A DNA stretch of 52,798 nucleotides, taken from contig NZ_AEJF01000249.1 of NCBI RefSeq assembly GCF_001028175.1, forward strand, positions 1 through 52,798, written 5' to 3'. Of the stretch, positions 33,940-42,111 are shown in pieces (within the stretch, counting starts at the first letter, position 1; the number at the start of each line of letters is the position of its first letter). The notes under the pieces were generated by a model that saw only the letters and a program-made list of their open reading frames with translations, had not been told where the DNA came from and did no database searches. This stretch comes from Caballeronia mineralivorans PML1(12). GTDB lineage: Bacteria > Pseudomonadota > Gammaproteobacteria > Burkholderiales > Burkholderiaceae. Both the position numbers and the translations under genes were made by a program.

Positions 33940-35061
33940 ATGCTTTCCCACTGCGACACCAGGCCCGCGAACCTGGCCAGCCTTTCGTGGACACTGAGCA
34001 AAGAGCAGCAGCAGCTCTGCGAAGCCGTACACCGGTTCGTGCGCAAGCGGCTCTCGCCGCTGCTCACCCAACCCGCGACGCCTTCGCACTGGGAGGAGAC
34101 GGTGCGACTCGCAGGCGAGCTCGATCTGGGCACGATGATCCTGCCCACGCACCAGGGTGGCCTCGCCATCGACCACACTGATCTGTACCTGGTCATCCAA
34201 CAGTTCGCTGCCGGCCCGCTCGAGCGCGCCGCGGAATTAACGCTCAGCGCGCCCGCGCTCATCGCCCTGCGCGAGCACGACGCGCTGGACTGCCTGCCTG
34301 CACGGCAGGTCCAGGACTACTTTAACGGTTCTACCTCGATCAGTCTGGCGATACCCGGCAACGTCGCCGGGAAGGTCTGGGTCCTCTATCGGCACACGGA
34401 TGCGCCCTTGCTGTTGCCGCATGAGCGCGCCGACGAACGCTTGCTGGTGCTCGTTGCGCCGCCCGACCTGGGCCGCGTCATACGGCAACGCAGCCGCATC
34501 GCGACGCTGCAGACTCTTGCGCTTGAGCAGATCACGCTCGACCCCGACGAACTCGCATCCTGCCCGCGCATCGCGTGCGGCCCGGACCGCGCAAACAGCG
34601 AGGCTATACGGACGTTGCTCGCCGAAACCGGTCTCTACCTGTGCGCACTGCTGGTGGGCGCCATGCAACAAAGCGTTGCGTTCGCGTTCGACTATGCCGC
34701 TTCGCGTCAGTCGTTCCGCAAGCCTTTGGCGACCCATCAGCTCGTCGCCGCCCGCCTTGCAGACATGCTGATCTCCGCTCGTGGCGCACGGCTCTTCCTG
34801 TGGGCCGTGGCGAAGAGCGGCCTCCCGGCACCGGACACCCTGATCCGGCAGTTACTGCGCCATGTAGCCGCAGAAGCGATGGACGTCAGCCGCGAGCTCG
34901 TGCAACTGTGCGGCGGGCACGGCTACGTCGAAGGGCTGCCACCTGCCGGGCGCTTCCAGACGACCCCCTGTTTGGCCCTGCTGCTCTCGCAAACGGAAAC
35001 GGCCCTTGGCCAGTACACATCGTCATCGCCCCTGCCTTCTCCACGAGAAGCCCATCCATGA
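33940..35061 (+). CDS. Acyl-CoA dehydrogenase family protein lacking the usual Glu
   Basis: A 373-residue acyl-CoA dehydrogenase-fold protein. FDYAASRQSFRKPLATHQLVAARLADM and ELVQLCGGHGYVEGLPP are conserved C-terminal-domain segments. The place where family members have (Y)EGT with the catalytic base reads LLLSQTETALGQ, so that Glu is missing, and the middle-domain substrate motifs are weak. It could be a non-catalytic partner of the first acyl-CoA dehydrogenase, as in heteromeric sterol-side-chain dehydrogenases of actinobacteria, or use another base. Ribosome site GGGAGG is eight bases from the ATG. Confidence 0.83.
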   Translation: MLSHCDTRPANLASLSWTLSKEQQQLCEAVHRFVRKRLSPLLTQPATPSHWEETVRLAGELDLGTMILPTHQGGLAIDHTDLYLVIQQFAAGPLERAAELTLSAPALIALREHDALDCLPARQVQDYFNGSTSISLAIPGNVAGKVWVLYRHTDAPLLLPHERADERLLVLVAPPDLGRVIRQRSRIATLQTLALEQITLDPDELASCPRIACGPDRANSEAIRTLLAETGLYLCALLVGAMQQSVAFAFDYAASRQSFRKPLATHQLVAARLADMLISARGARLFLWAVAKSGLPAPDTLIRQLLRHVAAEAMDVSRELVQLCGGHGYVEGLPPAGRFQTTPCLALLLSQTETALGQYTSSSPLPSPREAHP

Positions 35062-35651
35062 ACGCACATACAACCGGTCAAGGCGCGCGGCCCGATGCCG
35101 CCAGCACCGTCGGCGCGGCGACACCCAGTGCCTGCTGGCTGCGCGAGCCGGATGGCGACGACGTGAACACCATTCAAGCGTGGCTCGCGCAACCGGCGAT
35201 CAGCCAGTGGTTCGATTTTGGCCTGGGGCGCCAGCAACTCTCCACGCTCGCGCTCCACCTCATGCTGCACAGCCAGCGGCATCACATCCGCATGTTCGGT
35301 CGCACCGGACATGCGCTGGCAAGTGGCCTTGTGGCCGTCAGCGATGTGACCCATGCCTTCGGCACGGGCCCGTTCTGGGTGCTGCGCGATCGGTCGCGCC
35401 CGACGTACCCAGGTATGACATGCGACGCCTCCAGCAGGGTCCTTCACGATACATTCACGCGATACGGGCTGCATTGCATTACCGCCTGGGCCGTACAGGA
35501 CAACGTGCGTTCCCAGCGTCTGCTCGAGCGCATCGGCTTTCGCCGCATCGGGCTGCAACGGGCCTGCCACCTCATGGGTGGCGAGTTGTTCGGACGAATA
35601 CTCTATGACCTCACGCCTGAGGACCTTGCAGACAAGGGTTCCAGACCATGA
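35058..35651 (+). CDS. GNAT family N-acyltransferase
   Basis: A 197-residue protein with a C-terminal GNAT fold of the RimJ type: CITAWAVQDNVRSQRLLERIGFRRIGLQRACHLMGGELFGRILYDL has the acetyl-CoA-binding turn and the terminal strand pair. The first 30 residues are low-complexity. It overlaps both neighbours (ATGA upstream, ATGA downstream), so it is integral to the run and may acylate the amine released by the decarboxylase. The acyl donor cannot be read from sequence. Confidence 0.82.
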   Translation: MNAHTTGQGARPDAASTVGAATPSACWLREPDGDDVNTIQAWLAQPAISQWFDFGLGRQQLSTLALHLMLHSQRHHIRMFGRTGHALASGLVAVSDVTHAFGTGPFWVLRDRSRPTYPGMTCDASSRVLHDTFTRYGLHCITAWAVQDNVRSQRLLERIGFRRIGLQRACHLMGGELFGRILYDLTPEDLADKGSRP

Positions 35652-36742
35652 GTGCGCCGGTTGTGACGGCCGTTGCGGCCTATGTCCCGCCCGCTGTGCC
35701 CTTGGCGAGGTGGTCTCAGATCGAGGAAAAGCTCAACGCCACGGCCCTCACCGGATGGGCTCACCTCGTGTACCCGCACTGGTTCGCGGCGTACGGACTG
35801 GACCTGCAGCAACTCACAGCGCCACCGGAAGATATGCCCTCAGCGTCACCGGGGGCTGCGGCAGTTGGCATCGCTGCGCAACCCGGCATCGATGTCGTAC
35901 CTGTCGAGAAGGATCGCGACCTGTCGGGGCTTGCGGCCGACATCGTACAAGCGATCTGCACCGCACGTGCCCCCGAGGCACCGTGCATCGACGTCGTCGT
36001 GTTCTGTCACAGCAGCCTCAACGAACACGTCTCCACGACCACTGCCGGCAGACTGCGTGCAGCCATCGGCAAGCCCTGCTTTCCGTTTGCCGTCGCGCAG
36101 CAGCAGGGAGCGTCGGTGTTTACGGCACTTCGCCTGGCTGCGGACCTGCTCGTCGCGGAACCTGAGTTGCGCGCAATACTCATCGTTGCCGCGGAGAAAT
36201 GGTGTCATCCGTTTGCCCGCCGCATCGGTCGCTGGACTTTGCAAGGCGATGCGGCGGGAGCGATCGTCCTGGAGCGCGACTCACCCTCGACGCAGGGGCT
36301 GCGGCTGCTTGATACGGCAGTCCAACCGCTTTGTCGCGCGGACGCGCCGTTCGGACTGCCTGCATCGCTCACCGACACGAATGCCATCTTCGCGCCGGCG
36401 CTGCTCGCCCTGATCGACACGCTGCTGCGCGAGCATGGCCGTCGTGCTGGCGAGATAGCCGCTGTCATCGCGCACCACGTCAACCTGCCGCTCGTCGAGG
36501 CAGTGTCGCGCCAGCTTGGTCTGCCATCCGAGCGTCGCCTGACGGACAGGCGCGCCTATCTCGGCACAGCAGAATCCATCGTGCGGCTCGCTGAAACACT
36601 CGATATCTTTCCGTTAGGACGCGGCGAACTTGTGCTCGCCTGGGGCATCGGTCTTGGTGGCTACGTCAGTTGTGCGCTCTTCGAAGCAGATGGGATCCCG
36701 GCACGGTACTTCGCCGATTCGGCGCAAACGGGCGAATCATGA
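35648..36742 (+). CDS. KAS III-like protein lacking the active-site Cys (PqsB-like), copy 2
   Basis: A 364-residue KAS III homologue, second of its type in the run. The nucleophile loop reads FAVAQQQGASVF, with Gly154 in the Cys position; HHVN (His276/277) is retained. RAILIVAAEKW matches VLIVAAERW of copy 1, showing common descent. It sits directly before the second Cys-containing synthase and overlaps it by four bases (ATGA), repeating the organisation at 28996-30997. Likely a partner subunit. Confidence 0.85.
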   Translation: MSAPVVTAVAAYVPPAVPLARWSQIEEKLNATALTGWAHLVYPHWFAAYGLDLQQLTAPPEDMPSASPGAAAVGIAAQPGIDVVPVEKDRDLSGLAADIVQAICTARAPEAPCIDVVVFCHSSLNEHVSTTTAGRLRAAIGKPCFPFAVAQQQGASVFTALRLAADLLVAEPELRAILIVAAEKWCHPFARRIGRWTLQGDAAGAIVLERDSPSTQGLRLLDTAVQPLCRADAPFGLPASLTDTNAIFAPALLALIDTLLREHGRRAGEIAAVIAHHVNLPLVEAVSRQLGLPSERRLTDRRAYLGTAESIVRLAETLDIFPLGRGELVLAWGIGLGGYVSCALFEADGIPARYFADSAQTGES

Positions 36743-37665
36743 GCGCTCGCGTCGGTCTCACGCACACCGCGTATTACCTCCCGGAGAAGGTCGATGACGT
36801 GCGTAGCTGGGCTCGCCGAGGCGGGCAGTCCGCAGCCTGCGTGGCACAGCTTGAACGCGCCGGCGTTCACTACTACCACGACGCGGCGGGAGAATCCGTC
36901 GCGTCAATGGCGACGAAAGCCATCGACGCCATGATCCGGTCATCGCGGCTTGCGCCCGACACGCTCGACTGTATGGTCTACACGCATACGCTGCAGGGCA
37001 GCGTCGCCCCGCCGCCGATGTCGCTGCCACGGATCCTGTGCGACACGTTCGGGTTTGTGCACGCTGAGGCCTTCTCCTTCGCCCAGCAGCATTGCGCGTC
37101 TGCGCTCGGCGCATTGCGCGTTATCCGTGCGATGTTCGTCGCACGCCCTACGCTCAGGCGCGTACTGCTTGTCGGGGCCGACGCCATGCCGGTTGCATCC
37201 GAGCGGCTGATGGACGGTGCCGGACTGATGAGCGACGGCGCCTGTGCCGCGCTCATCGAGCGCGACGCGCCGGTCAACCGGCTTCTCGCCGTGCGCACCC
37301 ACGCGAGCGGACTCGCCTGGCAGGGTGCACTGGGACACGAGGACTCGCGCCTCGCCGCACAGTATTTTCTGAGCGCTCGTCAGTTGATCACGACAGTCGC
37401 CCGCGACGCAGGTCTTGAGCCCTCCACGCTCCAGCGCATCCTGCCGCACCATCTGGACTTGCCGGCATGGCACCGTGTGATTTCGTCCCTGGGTATTTCG
37501 CGAGAGCGCCTGTGCACTGAGAACTTTTCCCGTATCGCGCATGTGAGCGTGAGCGACCCGATCATCAACCTGACTGACTGCACCGCGCTGCTGCCCGGCA
37601 GACCGTTCCTGCTCTTTGCGCATGGTGTCGGCGGCTTTTCCGCAGCGGTGCTATTGCTGCGCTAG
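36739..37665 (+). CDS. KAS III-like synthase with active-site Cys (PqsC-like), copy 2
   Basis: A 308-residue synthase. Cys119 in SFAQQHCASAL aligns with Cys124 of copy 1 (AQQNCVS), and HHLD at 237-240 supplies the histidine. As in copy 1, the FabH Asn is absent: the loop reads SRIAHVSVSDPIIN. The N-terminal opening (GLTHTAYYLPEKVDDVRSWARRGGQSAACVAQL) parallels copy 1 (GVAYCLPDKIVDAHAWAARCGQSARRAAAL), so the pairs duplicated as a unit. Last gene of the tightly spaced run. Confidence 0.87.
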   Translation: MSARVGLTHTAYYLPEKVDDVRSWARRGGQSAACVAQLERAGVHYYHDAAGESVASMATKAIDAMIRSSRLAPDTLDCMVYTHTLQGSVAPPPMSLPRILCDTFGFVHAEAFSFAQQHCASALGALRVIRAMFVARPTLRRVLLVGADAMPVASERLMDGAGLMSDGACAALIERDAPVNRLLAVRTHASGLAWQGALGHEDSRLAAQYFLSARQLITTVARDAGLEPSTLQRILPHHLDLPAWHRVISSLGISRERLCTENFSRIAHVSVSDPIINLTDCTALLPGRPFLLFAHGVGGFSAAVLLLR

Positions 37666-38522
37666 CCTTTTCGCGCGACGTCGCCAATCAGCCCGATGAC
37701 AAGATGCTCCACGACCGCTGCTTCACCCGGACACAATCTCTTCGCTAAACCAAGGATCTAGCATCCCCGGTCGCTTGGCGAGCAAACAGCACGCATCGGC
37801 TCATCCAGAATCCCATTTGGCACCGGCGTTCCTGACAGCACTCAAACGTAGTCGACCTGCGCCCCCTGAGAACAGATGGACCCGGCCCTGTGATTGAGTC
37901 TGCAACGACGCACGTCCTACCTCACGCTCTCGCGCCGGAACAATCTCCTGCTTGACTCACATACCCGTGCAATCACACACGTTCGCACTGCGTCCAGTTC
38001 GACTGACACAGAGAAACCATAGATTTCTTGGCACTCCACATGATTCAAGAATTCTTCGTCAGCAGCGGCCTCCGCTCTCGCACGCGTATAGAAGTAGCTG
38101 GCTACGCTCGGCAGGGCACTCAACGCACCACTGCGATGCCCGTTGAACTCGCAGATATGCCCCTACACGAATCCAATTTATCAATGTAACCTACTTCCAT
38201 TGCCACCGTCGCCAACCAGGTTACCTCCTTGTTCGAGCGCTTCGAGCCGTAACGGATCGTAAGGAATTGCGCAGGCGACAGCTGACACTCGCGCGTATTG
38301 GCAACGCTCCGTGTCCGCGCAGTCTGCGATCGAATCCTCCCGACGGAAACTTGCCGCATCAGGGCGCGCACTGCGGCAGACACCCGTTCGTACGCGACGA
38401 CTTCACGAAGGTGCGCACAAGCGCACCGGGTTCCGTCACCACGGGCAGGTAATCCTGGGAAATCATCGCACCCGACTTGACCTCGTGGATCCTCTTGGTA
38501 AAGGCACGTCCAGGAACGAACA
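37666..38522. other. Non-coding region between the biosynthetic run and luxR
   Basis: 857 bases with no recognisable gene on either strand. It is less GC-rich than its surroundings in places. GGTGCGC-ACAA-GCGCACC (38410-38427) is a perfect 7-bp hairpin about 95 bases before luxR. No lux-box-like 20-bp palindrome was identified by eye. Confidence 0.45.
38410..38427. promoter_or_regulatory. Hairpin/palindrome upstream of luxR
   Basis: Arms GGTGCGC and GCGCACC with an ACAA loop. Possible operator for luxR or a stem in its leader; no T-tract follows, so a terminator is unlikely. Confidence 0.3.
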
Positions 38523-39314
38523 ATGATGATCTACTTCCTTCGACACCGTCCTTCTAGAAGCCCCCACGGGCCAATAGCAGTTCTGGAGGGCGCGCGATCA
38601 CCGCTTCGCGCGCTCACCGCGCCGCTGGCGGGTGCCAATGACCTGCCTTCGCTGATCACATCGTTCGGCCGTGTCGCGCGGTGCCTGGGATTTTCTCATT
38701 ACGTGATCAGCAGGCTTTCGCGAGCACAGTGCGCTTCCTGCTCCGAAGCGGCGCTGGAGATGATCTGCGCACACTATCCGGATCAATGGGTGCAGCATTA
38801 CCAGAAAAACGGCTATGCCCTCGTGGATCCGGTTCACCGCACCGCTTTCACTCAAACGGCCCCGTACCGGTGGCGCGACATCGCCAACCTGAACCGGCTC
38901 GAACAGCGTGTACTTGACGAAGCACTCGAAGCAGGACTGGCCAACGGAATCAGCATTCCAATCCATGAACCCACGGGACGCGTCCTGCTTGTCAATCTGT
39001 CGGGACAGGCTTCAGTGGTAAATGCGGAAGCCACCCGGCGACTGGCGCATTTGATCAGTACGCAGTTTCACTACGAGTTCGAGCGACTGAGAAAACATCA
39101 ATCGGCAGCGGACTCGCAACGGTTGACGCCGCGCCAATGCGAATGTCTGACGTGGGTCGCGCGCGGCAAGTCCTCCTGGACCATCGGTCAACTGCTTGGC
39201 ATTTCCCAGCACACAGTGGATTATCACATCGACACCGCCATGGAAGCCCTGAACGTCAACAGCCGGACCTCCGCCGCCGTCAAGGCAGCTGTGCTTGGAC
39301 TTATCCGCCCCTGA
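38523..39314 (+). CDS. luxR: LuxR family acyl-homoserine-lactone-responsive regulator
   Basis: A 263-residue quorum-sensing receptor. The autoinducer-binding domain (about 45-190) shows the residues invariant in LuxR/TraR proteins: Trp89, Tyr93, Asp102-Pro103 and Trp117 in QWVQHYQKNGYALVDPVHRTAF...YRW, spaced as in TraR for the first four. The C-terminal LuxR HTH (about 198-260) reads LTPRQCECLTWVARGKSSWTIGQLLGISQHTVDYHIDTAMEALNV. Ribosome site AGGAA lies before the ATG. It is directly upstream of the luxI gene in the same direction, so receptor and synthase are a cognate pair. Confidence 0.93.
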   Translation: MMIYFLRHRPSRSPHGPIAVLEGARSPLRALTAPLAGANDLPSLITSFGRVARCLGFSHYVISRLSRAQCASCSEAALEMICAHYPDQWVQHYQKNGYALVDPVHRTAFTQTAPYRWRDIANLNRLEQRVLDEALEAGLANGISIPIHEPTGRVLLVNLSGQASVVNAEATRRLAHLISTQFHYEFERLRKHQSAADSQRLTPRQCECLTWVARGKSSWTIGQLLGISQHTVDYHIDTAMEALNVNSRTSAAVKAAVLGLIRP

Positions 39315-39501
39315 AGACGTGCTGCGCCCTGCGAAGGATCCAGCGCTTTTCCCGTCAACCCTGTCGACGGCGAAATGACGCCGGCATTATCGTTGGTATA
39401 CGGCCGGTCCGCTCGCTTCCGCAACCTCCCTGACTCCCTAGTTCAAGGACATTCTGGACTCGCCTACCGTTGAAGCTAACAACTTCGGCGGGAGATACAC
39501 G

Positions 39502-40272
39502 ATGCCCTACATCGCTGCAGGCAGACTGGAAGACCTGCCGCCAGAAATCCAGGCAGGACTCGGTGCATACCGGTATGAAGTCTTCGTCCGGCGCCTCGGC
39601 TGGACGCTACCGACTTCAACCGACAACCAGACATCGGAGTGGGACCAGTTCGACGACGGCGCTACCGTTCATATCGTCGCGCTGTCACCGGTACGTCGCA
39701 TCTGTGGTTGCGCGAGGCTGATGTCTACAACCGGTCGATATCTGCTCAAGGAGGTGTTTCCAGAGCTCCTTGGCTCGGAGCCGCCCCGGGAATCGACTAC
39801 GCTCTGGGAGCTTTCCCGCTTCGCTGGGTCACCCCAAAAATCGCGCGATGACAATACGAGTGAGCGCAACGCGCCCGGCATGCAGCTGTTTCCCTATGCG
39901 CTCGCGCTTGCAGCGTCATTCGGCGCAACCGACGTGATCGGGGTCGTATCGCGCTCCGTGGAACGCCTGTATCGTCGTTCGGGGCTCACCCTGCAGCGCA
40001 TCGATCCTGATCTCGCAGCCCGGAACGCCAGCATCGTCGCCTGCTCCATCGAACTTTCCCCAGCCACCTTCAGCCGACTCGGTTGCGATCCGTGCGAACT
40101 GATAAAGTCAGTACATTGGTTTGGAAAGTCGCGGTTGCCTGATACCACCGGGGGCGTCGATGACGCAGGAAGCTTGGGTACCGCACTGCTGCCACTGTCA
40201 GATGACCGGACGCCCCCTGGCAAGGCGCGCCATGCAGGTAGATCAAGACTGCCCTGCGGCAGCGGCGGATAG
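39502..40272 (+). CDS. luxI: LuxI family acyl-homoserine-lactone synthase
   Basis: A 256-residue autoinducer synthase. Conserved catalytic and fold residues are all visible: Arg24, Phe28 and Trp34 (RYEVFVRRLGW), Asp48 and Asp51 (EWDQFDD), Arg72 (CARLM), Glu103 and Arg106 (LWELSRFA). The family is usually about 200 residues; here about 45 extra residues of low complexity (from about 212: DTTGGVDDAGSLG...) follow the normal end, perhaps after loss of an original stop. Ribosome site GGGAG precedes the ATG. The acyl chain it uses cannot be predicted. Confidence 0.93.
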   Translation: MPYIAAGRLEDLPPEIQAGLGAYRYEVFVRRLGWTLPTSTDNQTSEWDQFDDGATVHIVALSPVRRICGCARLMSTTGRYLLKEVFPELLGSEPPRESTTLWELSRFAGSPQKSRDDNTSERNAPGMQLFPYALALAASFGATDVIGVVSRSVERLYRRSGLTLQRIDPDLAARNASIVACSIELSPATFSRLGCDPCELIKSVHWFGKSRLPDTTGGVDDAGSLGTALLPLSDDRTPPGKARHAGRSRLPCGSGG

Positions 40273-40494
40273 CAGCACGCCCTTCGAGTTTTGCTGAACA
40301 AATGCCCGCGCATTCCCCCTGCTCGAGCGGCGGGTTTGCTTGGCGAACCCAAGGCGAAGCCGACCGCTCAGGAGGGGGTCGAGCGGGCAGGTTTGGCTTT
40401 TGCCTTGGTTGCCGATTTTTGAGCGTGCGCCTCAGTGCCCGGCGCGTCGACGTACGCCCATACCGTTGGTTTTCTTGCGCTAGGCCTCGTCGTC

Positions 40495-40761
40495 ATGGAA
40501 CGCCGCAAAGTCACCTTCAAGCTCTACCCCAACGCACGCGAGGCCGAACGCCTCACGTCGTGGATCCGCTTGCACTGTGAGTTGTACAACGCGGCGCTCG
40601 AGGAGCGCATCGACGCATACCGCAAGGCCGGCAAGTCGATAAGCGGCGGGAGAGTTAATTCATCGGGTGCGGCCCTTGCGCTCATCTCCTTTGTCTGCGC
40701 GCGAAAGAGATCTCGGCTCAAGCCTACCTTTTCGCTTTGTCAAACGCGACGACGGACGTGA
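40495..40761 (+). pseudogene. TnpB-like (IS200/IS605 family) N-terminal remnant
   Basis: From the ATG at 40495 about 50 residues (MERRKVTFKLYPNAREAERL, SWIRLHCELYNAALEERIDAYRKAGKSI) match the helix-turn-helix N-terminus of IS200/IS605-type TnpB proteins. Similarity stops near 40644 and the frame then runs on with unrelated sequence to 40761. The remaining 300 or so residues, including the RuvC-like nuclease domain, are missing. The 220 bases between luxI and this fragment hold nothing recognisable. Confidence 0.7.
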
Positions 40762-41324
40762 TGCCGATTATCTGCCTCCTTTATACAATCAGGCCTGATC
40801 GCTGACGCGTAAGCCTGTCCGCTACGAGATGCCTCGCCATTAGACTGCGCCCTGAAGTCAAGGCGCTCATCAATCGCGCGGGCCACAGTCGATGACTTCG
40901 GGGGATTGTCTGCGTCGTAGTCTTTCCAGAATAGGTATATCGCATCGAACAGCACTGAAAGCACTGCGGTGACATAAGGCAGATGGATGATCACGCCGCC
41001 TTCAGGGTCACGCAGTCCATCGCCCCACGGACGCTGCGCGGTCCCTGTGAAACGGTCGATCCATCCTCCGGGCGGAACCATGGCGCGCAAGCATTCGAGT
41101 TCCCGTTCCAAACGATCCTCAACCGCGTAGTGTCGGGCAGTAGAATGCGCCAGCGCCATCTGCAATTCAGTCACCTGACGCTCCTTCGATTTCAACTGGC
41201 TTTCCAGTCGGGCGAATTCTGCTTCGGCACGTTGCGCGCGCCAAAGCAGAGCATCAGGGCTACCGGCCGGTCTGCTACATCCACCACTGCCGGTCAATTG
41301 CCATTCGTTTCCAAGTGGATCCAT
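40740..41324 (-). CDS. Hypothetical coiled-coil protein
   Basis: A 194-residue protein of unknown function. Residues about 28-85 form a predicted coiled coil (LLWRAQRAEAEFARLESQLKSKERQVTELQMALAHSTARH, then RLERELECL), followed by a region with one hydrophobic stretch (IIHLPYVTAVLSVLFDAIYLFWKDYD) and a basic end. I recall similar proteins as uncharacterised ones in Burkholderia relatives but cannot name a family. Its 3' end overlaps the end of the TnpB remnant on the other strand. Confidence 0.6.
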   Translation of the reverse strand: MDPLGNEWQLTGSGGCSRPAGSPDALLWRAQRAEAEFARLESQLKSKERQVTELQMALAHSTARHYAVEDRLERELECLRAMVPPGGWIDRFTGTAQRPWGDGLRDPEGGVIIHLPYVTAVLSVLFDAIYLFWKDYDADNPPKSSTVARAIDERLDFRAQSNGEASRSGQAYASAIRPDCIKEADNRHHVRRRV

Positions 41325-42111
41325 GATGCATCTCCCACTGGGCGCAGCATGACGCCGTATTGCTCCGTGATCTGTGACCCACGGCCCAAAAGATGAAAGA
41401 AATCTTCACCTCTCCGAAAGCAGTTCACCCCCGTGATTTTCTTGACCGATGCCTGACGTGGACCAGATCGTTGTAGCTGACCACCTGTAGCTGACCACCT
41501 GTAGCTGATCACCATTGCGCGGGTGACAACAACCGATCTGCTTTCCGGCTTCAGGGAAACCGGGCGAAGAGCAAATAGACCGTTAGCATCGTTGATTAAA
41601 TATGATGATTGCGTCAATGACACGTTTTTCGAGCTTTCTACCTCCTCTGTCAACTACAAAATCAGGGAGGTAGTGCGCAAGTGGGAAGCAAAATGCGCAA
41701 GCCATCCGTGCATGGTCCAGACCGGATTTCAGCTTTTCTCACACCGGGTAATGTCACGGACATTACCGAGCACCAACGGCTGCATCTGACGGATAAATTT
41801 CAATATATTTCACTTTCCTAGTTATACTTACAGTTTGAAATTTGTGCCTTCCTGACATCAAATTTTCTGCAAGGCGCGTCGAGCTCTTCGAGGGTGTCTT
41901 TGCATCTAACCGCTTTAACAAGTACTTCGTGACAACAAAGACTGTCTGGGAAACACGCTATGCCTTCGCAGCATATTTAGCCACAGGTCGTCTCCAGTCC
42001 GTCGTTGAGCTGACTGCGTCCGCGCTTGAACGGCGGCAGCTCGGGCCTCGGCGTGGGCAATGACGTGCGGCTTGCGCCGAGTAGCGCGGCGGGCCCCGCC
42101 ACCAACCCCGC
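41325..42111. other. Non-coding, locally AT-rich region with a tandem repeat
   Basis: No gene recognised in these 787 bases. It contains the 14-base tandem repeat at 41473-41514. The part around 41580-41880 is clearly richer in A+T than the neighbourhood, suggesting foreign or decayed DNA. Confidence 0.4.
41473..41514 (+). repeat. Three tandem copies of a 14-bp unit
   Basis: GTAGCTGACCACCT (41473-41486) is repeated exactly at 41487-41500 and with changes at 41501-41514 (GTAGCTGATCACCA). A slippage-type direct repeat with no evident function. Confidence 0.7.

Noticed and set aside
38120..38383. Minus-strand 87-codon frame as a small quorum-sensing modulator near luxR
   Set aside because: Its translation has no HTH or other pattern resembling RsaL or RsaM, and no ribosome site is evident.
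39315..39501. lux box between luxR and luxI
   Set aside because: Short inverted matches around 39466-39490 were seen, but none has the length or CTGT/ACAG-type ends expected of a lux box.
41473..41514. 14-bp tandem repeat as an iteron origin
   Set aside because: Only three copies, one degenerate, and no replication-initiator gene nearby.
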